Source of the DNA: Alphaproteobacteria bacterium
Lineage (GTDB): Bacteria; Pseudomonadota; Alphaproteobacteria; Micropepsales; Micropepsaceae
Direction: 5' to 3'
Assembly (NCBI GenBank): GCA_028871795.1
Contig: JAGWMG010000008.1
Location: 1-64,000 of the forward strand
DNA length: 64,000 nt
Shown: one piece after another, positions 24,897 to 34,481 of the stretch
Layout: each line of letters begins with the position of its first letter
How positions within the stretch are numbered: the first letter of the stretch is position 1
The notes under the pieces: generated by a model
Told to the model about the DNA's origin: nothing
The model's database searches: none
What the model saw: the letters and a program-made list of their open reading frames with translations, nothing else
Program-made: the position numbers and the translations under genes

Positions 24897-25691
24897 ATGC
24901 GCCAGATTCAGGAACTCAGCGTCGAGCGGCGTTCCGGCACGGGCAAAGGCCCGGCTTTCCAAACCCGCGGCAAAGGCCAGATCCCCGGCATCGTCTACGG
25001 CGGCAAGGAAGAGCCCTTGCCCGTTTCGGTGGACGCCCTCACTCTGGCGCGCCATGTCGAACGCGGCGCATTTCTGACCACGCCTTTCTTCCTCACGTTC
25101 GACGGCAAGAAAACGCGCGTGATCCCCCGCGCCCTGCAGCTCGATCCGGTCAGCGACCGCCCCGTGCATGTCGATTTCATGCGGCTGACCGAAGGCTCGA
25201 AGGTGCGTCTTGCCATTCCCGTGCGCTTCAAGGGGCAGGAAAACTCCCCCGGCATCAAACTCGGCGGCGTGCTCAATATCGTACGCCACGAAGTGGACCT
25301 GATCTGCCCCGCCGACAACATCCCCGATTACATCGAGGGCGATCTGTCCGGCATGGACATCCGCGATTCCCTGCACATCTCGGCTTTCAAGCTGCCCGAA
25401 GGCGTGAAGCCGGTGATCGCCCGCGACTTCACCGTTGCCTCCATCGTGGCGCCGACCCACGTCATCGAAGAGCAGAAAGCCGCTGCTGCTGCTGCTGCTG
25501 CCGCCGCCGCTCTCGCTCCGGTGGTCGAGGAAGGCGAAGTGCCCGCCGAAGGCGCTCCTGCCGCGCCCGGCGCAGCCCCCGCCGCCGGTGCGGCTCCCGC
25601 CACGGGTGCCGCAGCGGCACCCGCTCCCGGTGTCAAGGCACCTGCTGCCGGCGCCAAGACACCGGAGAAGAAGACGCCGGAGAAGAAGTAG
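24897..25691 (+). CDS. rplY: 50S ribosomal protein L25/Ctc with Ala/Pro-rich tail
   Basis: 264 residues from ATG 24897, with AAGGA ten bases upstream. Two-domain Ctc form: a 5S-rRNA-binding domain (residues 1-95, VERRSGTGKGPAFQTRG and RALQLDPVSDRPVHVDFMRL) and the TL5-type beta domain (to about 185). The tail is unusual: an 11-alanine run (25479-25511, six tandem GCT codons), then about 60 residues of Ala/Pro/Gly, ending in a KTPEKK duplication. Co-directional with pth and ychF, a common order. Confidence 0.95.
   Translation: MRQIQELSVERRSGTGKGPAFQTRGKGQIPGIVYGGKEEPLPVSVDALTLARHVERGAFLTTPFFLTFDGKKTRVIPRALQLDPVSDRPVHVDFMRLTEGSKVRLAIPVRFKGQENSPGIKLGGVLNIVRHEVDLICPADNIPDYIEGDLSGMDIRDSLHISAFKLPEGVKPVIARDFTVASIVAPTHVIEEQKAAAAAAAAAAALAPVVEEGEVPAEGAPAAPGAAPAAGAAPATGAAAAPAPGVKAPAAGAKTPEKKTPEKK
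25479..25511 (+). repeat. GCT/GCC triplet run inside rplY
   Basis: Eleven consecutive alanine codons, six of them identical GCT copies (25482-25499). In-frame triplet slippage would change tail length without a frameshift. Confidence 0.8.
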
Positions 25692-25724
25692 GCACGCAAC
25701 CGCTTGCGCGGGTAGTCTCGCAGC

Positions 25725-26339
25725 ATGTCGGACACACCGCTCCTCATCGCCGGCCTGGGCAATCCTGGCACGCAATATGCGCGCAACCGCCACAATGCGG
25801 GCTTCATGGCCGTCGATACGATCCACGAGAGTTACGATTTTGGGCCGTGGCGCGCCAAGTACCAGGGCTTCGTCGCCGAAGGAAAACTGGCGCGGCGCAA
25901 GACCTACCTACTCAAGCCCATGACCTACATGAACGACAGCGGGCTTTCGGTGGGCGCCGCAGCGCGGTTCCTGAAACTGCCGCCGTCGGCCGTGGTGGTG
26001 TTCCATGACGAGATCGACCTCGCCGCCTCCAAGCTGAAAGCCAAGACCGGCGGCGGCGACGCGGGACACAACGGCCTGCGCTCGATCACCGCCGTGCTCG
26101 GACCCGATTACCGCCGCGTGCGCCTCGGCGTCGGCCATCCCGGCGGCAAGGAGCGCGTACACGGCCACGTCCTGCAGAATTTCTCCAAGGCCGACGAGGA
26201 TTGGCTGGTGCCGATGCTGTCGGCGATCGCCGAGGCCGCGCCGCTGTTGGCGGAAAACGACATGATCGGCTTTATGAACAAAGTGGCGCTGATCCTTCAG
26301 CCGCCCGAGAAGAAACCGAAGCCGGAAAGTTCTGACTGA
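25725..26339 (+). CDS. pth: peptidyl-tRNA hydrolase
   Basis: 204 residues. Cleaves peptidyl-tRNA released by stalled ribosomes. Seen: IAGLGNPGTQYARNRHNAGF with the catalytic His, KPMTYMNDSGLSV, VFHDEIDL with the catalytic Asp, and GGGDAGHNGLRSI. Begins 33 bases after rplY; its TGA overlaps the ychF ATG (TGATG). Confidence 0.97.
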   Translation: MSDTPLLIAGLGNPGTQYARNRHNAGFMAVDTIHESYDFGPWRAKYQGFVAEGKLARRKTYLLKPMTYMNDSGLSVGAAARFLKLPPSAVVVFHDEIDLAASKLKAKTGGGDAGHNGLRSITAVLGPDYRRVRLGVGHPGGKERVHGHVLQNFSKADEDWLVPMLSAIAEAAPLLAENDMIGFMNKVALILQPPEKKPKPESSD

Positions 26340-27436
26340 TGGGATTCAAATGCGGCATCGTCGGCCTGCCGAACGTCGGCAAATCGACGCTCTTCAATGC
26401 GCTGACCCAGACGGCCGCGGCGCAGGCGGCGAACTATCCGTTCTGCACCATCGAGCCGAACGTCGGCGACGTGGCGGTGCCCGACGCGCGCCTGGACAGG
26501 CTCGCCGAGATCGCCAAATCCGCCCAGATCGTTCCCACCCGCATCACCTTCGTGGACATCGCCGGACTGGTGCGCGGGGCATCCAAGGGCGAAGGGCTGG
26601 GCAACCAGTTCCTCGCCAACATCCGCGAGGTCGACGCCGTCGTCCATGTGCTGCGCTGTTTCGAGGACGGCGATGTCGTCCACGTGGAAAACCGCATCGA
26701 TCCGGTCAGCGACGCCGACGTCGTGGAAACCGAGCTGATGCTGGCGGATCTCGAAAGCCTGGAAAAGCGCATCAAACCACTCGAGAAAAAGGCTCACTCC
26801 GGCGAAAAGGAAGCCAAGGAACAACTGGCGCTGATGACGAAGGCAGTTGTCCTGCTGCGCCAAGGCAAGCCCGCGAGGGCTGCGGAGCTGTCGCACGAAC
26901 AACAGGAGCCTTATCGCCAGCTCGGGCTCTTGACGCAAAAACCCGTGCTCTACGTCTGTAACGTCGACGAAGCCTCGGCGGCGGCGGGCAACGCGTTCTC
27001 CGAACGCGTCGAGGAAAAGGCTAGGCGCGAAGGCGCGGGGGCCATCGCCATTTCCTGCCGTATCGAAGAGGAAGTGGCACAGCTGGCGCCCGCCGAACGC
27101 GCGGAGTTCCTCGCCAGCCTCGGCCTGGAAGAGCCGGGATTGAACAGGCTGATCCGCGCCGGTTACGGCCTGCTCGGCCTCATCACCTTCTTCACCGCGG
27201 GACCGAAGGAAGCGAAAGCCTGGACCGTCACCAAGGGTTCGCGTGCGCCGCAGGCCGCCGGCGTCATCCACACCGATTTCGAGCACGGCTTCATCCGCGC
27301 CGAGACCATCCCCTACGGCGACTATGTCGCCCACAACGGCGAGGCGGGCGCCCGCGACGCCGGAAAATTCCGCCTGGAAGGCAAGGAATACGTCGTGCAG
27401 GACGGCGACGTGATGCATTTCCGGTTCAGCACATAA
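26339..27436 (+). CDS. ychF: ribosome-binding ATPase YchF
   Basis: 365 residues, family length. Obg-type P-loop GLPNVGKSTLFNALT, switch region, VDIAGLVRGASKGEGLGNQFL, then the base-specificity motif CNVDE in place of NKxD, which gives ATP preference. A helical insert spans about 130-200 and the TGS domain is C-terminal (DFEHGFIRAETIPYGDYV). Translationally coupled to pth. A 6-bp stem (27440-27456) follows its stop. Confidence 0.97.
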   Translation: MGFKCGIVGLPNVGKSTLFNALTQTAAAQAANYPFCTIEPNVGDVAVPDARLDRLAEIAKSAQIVPTRITFVDIAGLVRGASKGEGLGNQFLANIREVDAVVHVLRCFEDGDVVHVENRIDPVSDADVVETELMLADLESLEKRIKPLEKKAHSGEKEAKEQLALMTKAVVLLRQGKPARAAELSHEQQEPYRQLGLLTQKPVLYVCNVDEASAAAGNAFSERVEEKARREGAGAIAISCRIEEEVAQLAPAERAEFLASLGLEEPGLNRLIRAGYGLLGLITFFTAGPKEAKAWTVTKGSRAPQAAGVIHTDFEHGFIRAETIPYGDYVAHNGEAGARDAGKFRLEGKEYVVQDGDVMHFRFST

Positions 27437-27439
27437 ACG

Positions 27440-27456
27440 CAGCGGAAACCCCGCTG
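27440..27456 (+). terminator. short hairpin between ychF and mtnA
   Basis: CAGCGG, loop AAACC, CCGCTG, then TCTT. A short stem at the convergent junction of ychF and mtnA. Weak terminator at best. Confidence 0.35.
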
Positions 27457-27500
27457 TCTTGGACTGCGAATGCGGGCCAAGCGGGCGCGCCAAGAGAAAG

Positions 27501-28580
27501 CTATTGCGGAAATAGCGAATGCAGTCCTTCTTCGCTCGGCACGCAGACGCCGCGTTCGGTGACGAAGCCCGTCACCAACCGCGCCGGGGTCACGTCGAAG
27601 CCGGGATTGGCGGCGGGCGATCCGGGCGCGGCGATTTCTACCGTCGCTATCGCGCCGCCGGGCAAACGCCCGGTCATCTTCAGCACTTCGTCGGCGGAAC
27701 GCTCTTCGATCGGGATGTCCACGCCCGACGCCAGCGTCCAGTCGATGGTGGACGACGGCAGCGCCACGTAGAACGGCACGCCGTTGTCCTTTGCCGCAAG
27801 GGCCTTGAGATAAGTGCCGATCTTGTTGGCGACGTCGCCGTTGCGCGTCACCCGGTCGGTGCCGACGACGCACAGGTCGACGCGTCCCGCCTGCATGTAA
27901 TGCCCGCCGGCATTGTCGGCTATGATGGTGTGCGGGACGCCGTGCGCGCCCAGTTCGTAAGCCGTCAGCGAGGCGCCCTGGTTGCGCGGCCGCGTCTCGT
28001 CCACCCACACATGCACGGCAATGCCTTCGTCGTGCGCCATGTAGATCGGCGCCAGCGCCGTGCCCCAATCGACGCAAGCGAGCCAGCCAGCGTTGCAGTG
28101 CGTAAGGATGTCGAGCGGCGCGCCGTTCTTCTTCGCCGCCGCGGCCCGCAGGAGCTTCAGTCCGTGCGCGCCGATGGCGCGGCAGACCGCCACGTCCTCG
28201 TCGCAGATGGCGGCGGCTTCCCGCCACGCCATCGCGAACCGCTCGCCGTGTCCGCGATTGTGCAAGGCGTCGTGCATGCGCTTCAGCGCCCAGCGCAGAT
28301 TGACCGCCGTCGGCCGCGTCGCCCGCAGCATGTCGAGGGCACTTATCAGCGCCTTGCCGGACGGTTCCCGGCGCATGGCCAACGCCACGCCATACGCCGC
28401 CGTGGCGCCGATCAGCGGCGCGCCGCGCACGATCATTTTCTTGATCGCCTCGGCGCAATCCTCGGCCGAGCGCAGAACCGCGGTGGCGAATTCGTGGGGC
28501 AGGCGCGCCTGGTCGATGACGTCCACGGTCTCGTCGGCGCGCGGCCAGATGGTGCGATAATGCGTGCCGCCGATCTTCAC
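27501..28580 (-). CDS. mtnA: S-methyl-5-thioribose-1-phosphate isomerase
   Basis: 359 residues. Converts methylthioribose-1-phosphate to methylthioribulose-1-phosphate in methionine salvage. Seen: MIVRGAPLIGATAAYGVALA, the active-site Cys in LTHCNAGWLAC, DETRPRNQGASLTAYEL, and the catalytic Asp in VGTDRVTRNGDVANKIGTY, which separates it from eIF2B regulatory subunits. ATG overlaps the stop of the glutathione transferase gene (ATGA). Last gene of the mtnP-apt-gst-mtnA unit. Confidence 0.95.
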   Translation of the reverse strand: MKIGGTHYRTIWPRADETVDVIDQARLPHEFATAVLRSAEDCAEAIKKMIVRGAPLIGATAAYGVALAMRREPSGKALISALDMLRATRPTAVNLRWALKRMHDALHNRGHGERFAMAWREAAAICDEDVAVCRAIGAHGLKLLRAAAAKKNGAPLDILTHCNAGWLACVDWGTALAPIYMAHDEGIAVHVWVDETRPRNQGASLTAYELGAHGVPHTIIADNAGGHYMQAGRVDLCVVGTDRVTRNGDVANKIGTYLKALAAKDNGVPFYVALPSSTIDWTLASGVDIPIEERSADEVLKMTGRLPGGAIATVEIAAPGSPAANPGFDVTPARLVTGFVTERGVCVPSEEGLHSLFPQ

Positions 28581-29188
28581 GTCAGATTCGCCGGCCAGGT
28601 GGATTGCATCGAGGGATATTTGGCGAACGCCTCGTACCAGTCGCGCAATTGCGGGCGCGTGCCGCGCCAGCTCAGTTCGGGAAGGCGGAAATCGAGATAG
28701 CCCAGCGCGCAGGCGACCGCGATTTCACCGATGGTCGGCGGCTCGGCGAATTGGGCGCGCTCCAGGGCATCGAGCGAACGGCCGATCACGGCCAAGTATT
28801 TCGCGATCGCATCGTCGTTCTGTAATTCCGGCGAGCGGCGCCCTTCGTAAACGCGCGCCACCGCCGCGTCGGCGATGCCGTCGGCCAGCGCCTGCAAGGT
28901 GAGCGCCCGCCAGCGCCCGGAGATCTCGCGCCAGACGGTCATGCCGGGAAAGAATTTTCCGCCGCCCAGGTTGTTGAGGTATTCGCAGATCACCGGCGAA
29001 TCGATCAGCGTCGAGCCGTCGTCGAGCACCAGGACCGGGACTTTCCCCAGCGGGTTGACCTTGCGCAGTTCCTCGCTGGTGGTGGGGCTGACGGGGATTT
29101 CCTCCACCAGCCGCGTCAGGTCGAGCTCGCGGACGATGATGCGCGCCTTGCGGGCGAAAGGAGAGGTAGGCGACATGTAGAGTTTCAT
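28577..29188 (-). CDS. glutathione S-transferase family protein
   Basis: 203 residues. N-terminal thioredoxin-like domain: MSPTSPFARKARIIVREL with a Ser in the position of the catalytic residue, KVNPLGKVPVLVLDDGSTLIDSPVICEYL containing the cis-Pro and the glutathione gamma-glutamyl contact. Helical C-terminal domain with IGEIAVACALGYLDFRLPELSW. Sits inside the methylthioadenosine salvage operon, coupled to mtnA by ATGA. The substrate is unknown; a link to sulfur metabolism is only positional. Confidence 0.92.
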   Translation of the reverse strand: MKLYMSPTSPFARKARIIVRELDLTRLVEEIPVSPTTSEELRKVNPLGKVPVLVLDDGSTLIDSPVICEYLNNLGGGKFFPGMTVWREISGRWRALTLQALADGIADAAVARVYEGRRSPELQNDDAIAKYLAVIGRSLDALERAQFAEPPTIGEIAVACALGYLDFRLPELSWRGTRPQLRDWYEAFAKYPSMQSTWPANLT

Positions 29189-29203
29189 CTCGCGCCCGCC
29201 GCC

Positions 29204-29731
29204 TCACTCCCCCTCGAACCTCACCAGGGTCGTGACCTCCTTGCCGAGCGCGCGGATCTTGTCGGCGCCGCCGAGTTCGGGAAGGTCGATAACGAAGCAG
29301 CAGCCCACCACCTTGGCCCCGGCGCGCTCCAGCAGCTTGATGCAGGCGAAGGCCGTGCCCCCCGTCGCGATCAGGTCGTCGACCACCACGACATATTCGC
29401 CTTGCTTCACCGCATCGGTGTGGATTTCCACCCGGTCCCTGCCGTATTCGAGATCGTATTCCTCGCCGATCACGTCGAAGGGCAGCTTGCCTTTCTTGCG
29501 CACCGGCACGAAGCCGGTCGAAAGCTGGTGCGCCACCGCCCCGCCCAGAATGAAGCCGCGCGCCTCGATGCCCGCCACCTTGTCGATGCGCACCCCGGCA
29601 TAAGGCTGCACCAGGGCGTCGACCGCGGCGCGGAAAGCCCGCGGGTTGCCGAACAGCGTCGTGACATCGCGGAACATGATCCCCTTCTTGGGATAGTCCG
29701 GAATGGTGCGGATGGTGGATGCGAAGTCCAT
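29204..29731 (-). CDS. apt: adenine phosphoribosyltransferase
   Basis: 175 residues. Salvages adenine to AMP with PRPP. PRPP loop [16 protein letters not shown], the Apt signature region [16 protein letters not shown], and [19 protein letters not shown]. Follows mtnP by four bases. The adenine released by mtnP is its likely substrate, which explains the operon. Confidence 0.96.
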   Translation of the reverse strand: MDFASTIRTIPDYPKKGIMFRDVTTLFGNPRAFRAAVDALVQPYAGVRIDKVAGIEARGFILGGAVAHQLSTGFVPVRKKGKLPFDVIGEEYDLEYGRDRVEIHTDAVKQGEYVVVVDDLIATGGTAFACIKLLERAGAKVVGCCFVIDLPELGGADKIRALGKEVTTLVRFEGE

Positions 29732-29735
29732 AGGC

Positions 29736-30614
29736 TCACTCTCTCCTCAGTATCCGTCCCGCCACGGCGTCGAGCTTGGCGATCAGCAGCGGGTCGCGCT
29801 TGCCGGGCGCGGTGATCAAGGCGGTGTCGAGCACGTGCTCGATGCCAAGCGGCGAAGGCGTGCGCTCGGGCCCGAGCAGGGTCGCCACCCGGCAGACGAG
29901 CCTTCTCGCATTGGCGGCGTTCCGCTCAAGCACTTTCACCACCGCGTCCACCGTCACATGGTCGTGGTCGGGATGCCAGCAATCGTAATCGGTGACCATG
30001 GCGACTAGCGCATACGGCAACTCCGCCTCGCGCGCCAGCTTGGCTTCCGGCATCGCCGTCATACCCACCACCGAACAGCCCCAGGAACGGTAAAGGCTGG
30101 ATTCGGCCAGCGTGGAGAACTGGGGCCCCTCCATGCAGATGTGGGTGCCGCCCTGGGCGTGGCTGATGGCTTCCGCACGCGCCGCTTCCAGCAAGGCGCC
30201 GGTCAGCCTGGGACAGACGGGATGGGCCATCGAGACGTGCGCCACGAATCCCGGCCCGAAGAAACTCTTCTCGCGCGCGAAGGTGCGGTCGATGAACTGG
30301 TCCACGATGACGAAGGTGCCCGGCGGGAACTCCTCTTTGAGCGAGCCGCAAGCCGACACCGAGATCGCGTCGGTGACGCCGGCCCGCTTCAGGGCGTCGA
30401 TATTGGCGCGGTAATCGATCGAGCTGGGCGACTGGATGTGGCCGCGGCCGTGGCGCGGCAGGAACACCATGTCGACGCCCGCATAGCTGCCGAACAAGAG
30501 CGCGTCCGAGGGCTCGCCCCATGGGCTTTTCACGCGCTCCCAGCGCGGGTTTTCAAGGCCGGCGATGTCGTAGACGCCGCTGCCGCCGATGATGCCGAGG
30601 ACCGTTTTGCCCAT
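29736..30614 (-). CDS. mtnP: S-methyl-5'-thioadenosine phosphorylase
   Basis: 292 residues from ATG 30614. Phosphorolysis of methylthioadenosine to adenine and methylthioribose-1-phosphate, both consumed by other products of this operon. Seen: [13 protein letters not shown] with phosphate-binding residues, [49 protein letters not shown], and [11 protein letters not shown] near the C-terminus. First gene of the unit. Confidence 0.94.
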   Translation of the reverse strand: MGKTVLGIIGGSGVYDIAGLENPRWERVKSPWGEPSDALLFGSYAGVDMVFLPRHGRGHIQSPSSIDYRANIDALKRAGVTDAISVSACGSLKEEFPPGTFVIVDQFIDRTFAREKSFFGPGFVAHVSMAHPVCPRLTGALLEAARAEAISHAQGGTHICMEGPQFSTLAESSLYRSWGCSVVGMTAMPEAKLAREAELPYALVAMVTDYDCWHPDHDHVTVDAVVKVLERNAANARRLVCRVATLLGPERTPSPLGIEHVLDTALITAPGKRDPLLIAKLDAVAGRILRRE

Positions 30615-30661
30615 GACCCGCCCTTTGGGAAAGAGGGGTTTTAGCACGGGGAACCAAGATT

Positions 30662-30685
30662 CCTACCTCCCCCTTGCGGGGAAGC
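30662..30685. repeat. C-rich repeat, degenerate copy
   Basis: CCTACCTCCCCCTTGCGGGGA resembles the repeat at 4703-4725 with a shortened right arm. It lies in the 78-base gap between petC and mtnP. Confidence 0.4.
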
Positions 30686-30692
30686 AAAAAGT

Positions 30693-31493
30693 TCAATGCT
30701 GGCCCTTCCAGATCTTGCGGTAGGACAGGTACAACAGCCCTGACAACAGCACCAGAAACGCCATCACTTCGAGGCCCATTTGGTGGCGCGCTTCCAGATT
30801 GGGGTCCGCCGCCCAGGCCAGGAAGGTCACGACGTCGTGCGCTTCCTGCACCACGCTGCTCTTGGTGCCGTCCGCGTAGGTGACGGAACCGTCCACCAGC
30901 GGCGGCGGCATGGCGATGTTCCGTCCGGCGAAGTAAGGATTGTAAAACTTGCCGTCCTGCACCGTGAAACCGTGCGGCGGCTTCTGGCTGAAGCCGATCA
31001 GGAGCGAATTGACATAATCCGGCCCGCCGGCGCGCGCCTTGACGATCAGCGACAGATCGGGCGGCAGGGCGCCGCCGTTGGAAGCGCGCGCGGCTTCCTC
31101 GTTGGGGAAAGGTGGCGGGAAATGATCGGCGAGAACACCGGGCCGCGTCAGGGGATTGCCATGGGTGTCGAAAATCTCGCCCTTGTCGTTGGGCCCGGCC
31201 GGAATCTTGTAGCCTGCGGCGAGCGCCTTGGCCTGCGCCTCGGTGAAGCCGGGACCTCCCGGACCGTCCAGATCGTGAAAGGCGACGAGGTTCAAGCTGT
31301 GGCAGGCCGAGCAGACTTCCTTGTAGACCTGGAAACCGCGTTGCAGCGCGCCGCGGTCATAGGTGCCGAGCGGCCCCTCGAAGGACCACTGCGCGTGCTC
31401 GACCGGCAGCGGCGCGCTGTCGTCGGCGGCGGTCGCCGTGCCGCCAAGCAGGAGGCCAAGCGTCAGGGCGAGAAATGGAAGCGCAATTCTCAT
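30693..31493 (-). CDS. petC: cytochrome c1 of the bc1 complex
   Basis: 266 residues from ATG 31493, in an ATGA overlap with petB. Signal peptide [22 protein letters not shown], covalent heme site CSACH (about residue 60), the second heme ligand Met in the NIAMPPPL stretch, and a C-terminal membrane anchor ([22 protein letters not shown]). Transfers electrons from the Rieske centre to soluble cytochrome c on the periplasmic side. Confidence 0.96.
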   Translation of the reverse strand: MRIALPFLALTLGLLLGGTATAADDSAPLPVEHAQWSFEGPLGTYDRGALQRGFQVYKEVCSACHSLNLVAFHDLDGPGGPGFTEAQAKALAAGYKIPAGPNDKGEIFDTHGNPLTRPGVLADHFPPPFPNEEAARASNGGALPPDLSLIVKARAGGPDYVNSLLIGFSQKPPHGFTVQDGKFYNPYFAGRNIAMPPPLVDGSVTYADGTKSSVVQEAHDVVTFLAWAADPNLEARHQMGLEVMAFLVLLSGLLYLSYRKIWKGQH

Positions 31494-32767
31494 ATCCGTT
31501 CTCCCGCTGTGCCAAGAACGGATTTGGCGATGCTTTCGGGCAGGGCCTTGGTCCTTTCGATCCGCCCGACCAGCGGCATCAATACCCAGAAATAGGCGAA
31601 GTAATAGGCGGTGCCCGCGCGCGCCAGCCACACCAGCGGCAATTGCATGCCGCCGAGGTTGAGCACGGCGTCCGCGCTCTGCGAGCCGACATAGCCGAGC
31701 AGCACGCAATCCAGCGCGAAGACCCAGAAGCACTGCTTCATCAGCGGGCGGAACCGGCAGGAACGCACCTTCGAAGAATCGAGCCACGGTATGAGGAAAA
31801 GCGTCACCAGGGAGCCCAGCAAAACCAGCACGCCGATCAGCTTCTGCGGCACCGAGCGCAACATCGCGTAGTAGGGTAGCAGGTACCATTCCGGCACGAT
31901 GTCGGTCGGTGTCACCAGCGGATTGGCCTGTATGGAATTGTCGGGATTACCGAAGAAATCGGGGGCGTAGAACACGAAGGCCGCAAACAGGATCATGAAC
32001 AGCGCCAGATAGAACGCATCCTTCGCGGTGTAGTACGGATGGAACGGCACGGTGTCCTGCGGGCCTTTGACATCGATACCAAGCGGATTGTTGTTGCCCG
32101 GTATGTGCAGCGCCCAGATGTGCAGCCCGACGACGGCGGCGATGGCGAACGGCAGCAGATAATGCAGCGAGAAAAAGCGGTTCAGCGTGGCGTCGCCGAC
32201 GGCGAAATCGCCCCACAGCCAGGTCGTGATGGCGGTGCCCAGATGCGGGATCACCTGATCCAGCGCGCTGAACAGACTGGTGATGACCGTGGCTCCCCAG
32301 AACGACATCTGTCCCCACGGCAGCACGTAGCCGAAGAACGCGGTCGCCATCATCAGCAGATAGATCAGCACACCCAGGATCCAGATCATCTCGCGCGGTT
32401 CCTTGTAAGAGCCATAGTAAACACCGCGGAACATGTGGATATAGACGGCCAGGAAGAACATCGAGGCGCCGTTGGCGTGCAGAATGCGGATCAGCCAGCC
32501 GTAATTGACCTCGCGCATGATCCCGCCTTCGACGGAATTGAAGGCAAGATCGGCGCTGGCCACGTAATGCATCGCCAGCACGACGCCGGTGACGATCTGC
32601 ACGCCCAGGCAAAACGTCAGGATGCCGCCGAATGTGTACCAGATGTTCAGATTCCGCGGGGTCGGGAACGTGGACACCGTGTCGTGCGTCAGCCTGAGGA
32701 TCGGCAGACGCTTGTCGAGCCAACGGGTGAAGCCCGTGGCGGGAACGTAGGTCGAATTGCCGGCCAT
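31490..32767 (-). CDS. petB: cytochrome b of the bc1 complex
   Basis: 425 residues from ATG 32767, the usual length for a fused bacterial cytochrome b. Seen: [41 protein letters not shown] with heme-binding His, [20 protein letters not shown], the second His pair in [11 protein letters not shown] and GLHIWALH, and the Qo-site PEWY in [15 protein letters not shown]. Eight membrane spans expected. Follows petA by 11 bases. Confidence 0.97.
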   Translation of the reverse strand: MAGNSTYVPATGFTRWLDKRLPILRLTHDTVSTFPTPRNLNIWYTFGGILTFCLGVQIVTGVVLAMHYVASADLAFNSVEGGIMREVNYGWLIRILHANGASMFFLAVYIHMFRGVYYGSYKEPREMIWILGVLIYLLMMATAFFGYVLPWGQMSFWGATVITSLFSALDQVIPHLGTAITTWLWGDFAVGDATLNRFFSLHYLLPFAIAAVVGLHIWALHIPGNNNPLGIDVKGPQDTVPFHPYYTAKDAFYLALFMILFAAFVFYAPDFFGNPDNSIQANPLVTPTDIVPEWYLLPYYAMLRSVPQKLIGVLVLLGSLVTLFLIPWLDSSKVRSCRFRPLMKQCFWVFALDCVLLGYVGSQSADAVLNLGGMQLPLVWLARAGTAYYFAYFWVLMPLVGRIERTKALPESIAKSVLGTAGERI

Positions 32768-32778
32768 GATGCGCTCCG

Positions 32779-33348
32779 TTAGCCGACTTTGATCTTGGTG
32801 TCGGACATGAAGGAATAAGGCGGAACCGCGAGGTTCTGCGGCGCGGGTCCTTTGCGGACGCGCCCGGAGGTATCGTATTGCGAGCCGTGGCAGTGGCACA
32901 GCCAGCCGCCGTAATCGCCCTGCGGGCTTTGCGGCGTCGAGACCGTCGGCGTGCAGCCCAGGTGCGTACACACGCCCAACAGCACCAGCCATTCCGGCTT
33001 GAATTCCCGATTGGCGTCGGTCGCCGGCGCACTGTCCGGCAGGTTGGCGTTGCGCGCCAGCGGATCGATCAAGTCGGTCACGGCAACCGCCCGCGCTTCG
33101 GCGATTTCCTTGGGCGTACGGCGGCGGACGAACAGTGGGTGCCCGCGCCACTTGAACACGACCTGCTGGCCCGGCTGGACGGACGCCAGATCGACCTCGA
33201 TGGAGGCCAAGGCCAGCACCGCGCTCGTCGGGTTCATCTGATCGATAAACGGCCAAGCCGTGAAGGCGGTGCCGACGGCGCCCACGGCTCCCGTCGCGAT
33301 GTACAGAAAGTCCCGCCGCGTCGGTTCCGGCTTGATCGCAGTAGCCAC
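32779..33348 (-). CDS. petA: Rieske iron-sulfur protein of the bc1 complex
   Basis: 189 residues from GTG 33348, chosen because AAGGTGA precedes it closely. A twin-arginine signal/anchor ([20 protein letters not shown]) and the 2Fe-2S ligands in CTHLGC and CHCHGSQYD are intact, as is the PPYSF stretch of the cluster-binding subdomain. First gene of petABC. About 200 bases without a gene separate it from vapC and should hold the operon promoter. Confidence 0.95.
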   Translation of the reverse strand: MATAIKPEPTRRDFLYIATGAVGAVGTAFTAWPFIDQMNPTSAVLALASIEVDLASVQPGQQVVFKWRGHPLFVRRRTPKEIAEARAVAVTDLIDPLARNANLPDSAPATDANREFKPEWLVLLGVCTHLGCTPTVSTPQSPQGDYGGWLCHCHGSQYDTSGRVRKGPAPQNLAVPPYSFMSDTKIKVG

Positions 33349-33547
33349 GAATTCACCTTTTTTGACTGTAGAAGGCAGAGATTTACCGGCATTACGCCGT
33401 TGCGGCAAAAGACAACGCGCTTAAGTCGCAAAAGCCAAAATAGATGGTCGATTTTGATGGGTCTCGCGGCAGAATGACGCAGAAAATGCCCGGGCCGGGT
33501 GCGGCGTTCGGCGGCTAACAAGCAAGAAACTTTCCCTAGCGTAATAA

Positions 33548-33964
33548 TCAACATTCCACGGCATTCAGGTATCCCTCGTTGGCGTAGGCGAGCAAGGAGC
33601 GGTCGCGTGTCATCACGGTCAAGCCGTATTCGCGCGCCGTGGCGACGATGATCCGGTCGGCGGGGTCCTTCGGCGGCGTACCGGGAAGAAAGGACGAGGC
33701 CAATAGCACTTCCGGCGGCAATTCGGCGAGCATTATTTGAGGACGGCCCAGAAGACGCTCCAGCCAGCGCTGGGGCGAAGTGCTCGACTTGAACCTCCCA
33801 TTCGACGCCAGCAAGCCGATTTCCCATCCGATGATGGGCGACAGGCGAATTTTCTCGCCGCGATCGAAGGCCTCGTCGATGGCGGCAACCGCCTCGGGCC
33901 GCATCGGCGCATTCTGCGCAATCCAAAGCGCGGCGCAGGTATCGAGCAGAACGGACGCCTTCAT
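33548..33964 (-). CDS. PIN-domain ribonuclease toxin, VapC-like
   Basis: 138 residues. PIN acidic residues are visible: Asp8 in VLLDTCAALW, Glu48 in GWEIGLL, Asp100/Asp103 in PKDPADRIIVATA, and Asp121 in MTRDRSLL. The DTCAALW and DPADR versions are typical of the VapC subfamily. Its ATG overlaps the stop of the upstream 147-residue gene (ATGA), the standard antitoxin-toxin order. Confidence 0.88.
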   Translation of the reverse strand: MKASVLLDTCAALWIAQNAPMRPEAVAAIDEAFDRGEKIRLSPIIGWEIGLLASNGRFKSSTSPQRWLERLLGRPQIMLAELPPEVLLASSFLPGTPPKDPADRIIVATAREYGLTVMTRDRSLLAYANEGYLNAVEC

Positions 33965-34404
33965 TTGCGTGCGTCCCGGCTATATTTGGCCTTGAGCAGT
34001 TCCAGCCATTCTTCCGTCGGCAAAGCCGGTTGCGCGAGGTCGTAGCCGGGCTCGATCGTGAAGGTGTCCTTCAAGGCGCCGAACAGCGGCGAACGGCGCG
34101 GCTGGTTGTTTTCGCTATGCCGGAATTCATGCGGTGCGCTGGCCTGCGGTGTCTCGTTTTTCACGCGCTTGAAGACTAGTTTCTTGGCTTTGCGGACGAC
34201 ATTGACGGCTTCAAAGCCAGCACTTAGCCATGCTTTGGCTTGTGAATGATTGGTTGCGTTGTTGGACCACCATGCATTGCCCTCCTTGTACGCCGAATGC
34301 GGCAGTTTTCTGCCGATAATCCGCTCGAACTGCTCGAACGTCATTGGCACTTCGTCGCCGGGTTGCTGCGCCAGAAAATGCTCCAAAGGATCGTATGCAA
34401 GCAT
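33961..34404 (-). CDS. probable antitoxin, DUF7662-like N-terminus
   Basis: 147 residues. Residues 1-80 carry DPLEHFLAQQ, MTFEQFERIIGRKLPHSA and WWSNNATNHSQAKAWLSAGFE, the pattern I associate with DUF7662, a small domain found in many short bacterial proteins. The C-terminal 60 residues are unordered and acidic, ending in PTEEWLELLKAKYSRD, as expected for a segment that wraps a PIN toxin. No AbrB, RHH or Phd/YefM fold is seen. Its place before and in overlap with the PIN gene is the reason to call it an antitoxin. Confidence 0.65.
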   Translation of the reverse strand: MLAYDPLEHFLAQQPGDEVPMTFEQFERIIGRKLPHSAYKEGNAWWSNNATNHSQAKAWLSAGFEAVNVVRKAKKLVFKRVKNETPQASAPHEFRHSENNQPRRSPLFGALKDTFTIEPGYDLAQPALPTEEWLELLKAKYSRDARK

Positions 34405-34481
34405 GGCATATCCTAAGTTTTAGGATCTTGTTAGTACGTACTATAGGAATTTTAGTGTGAAATCAAGCGGGACCTAATTCT

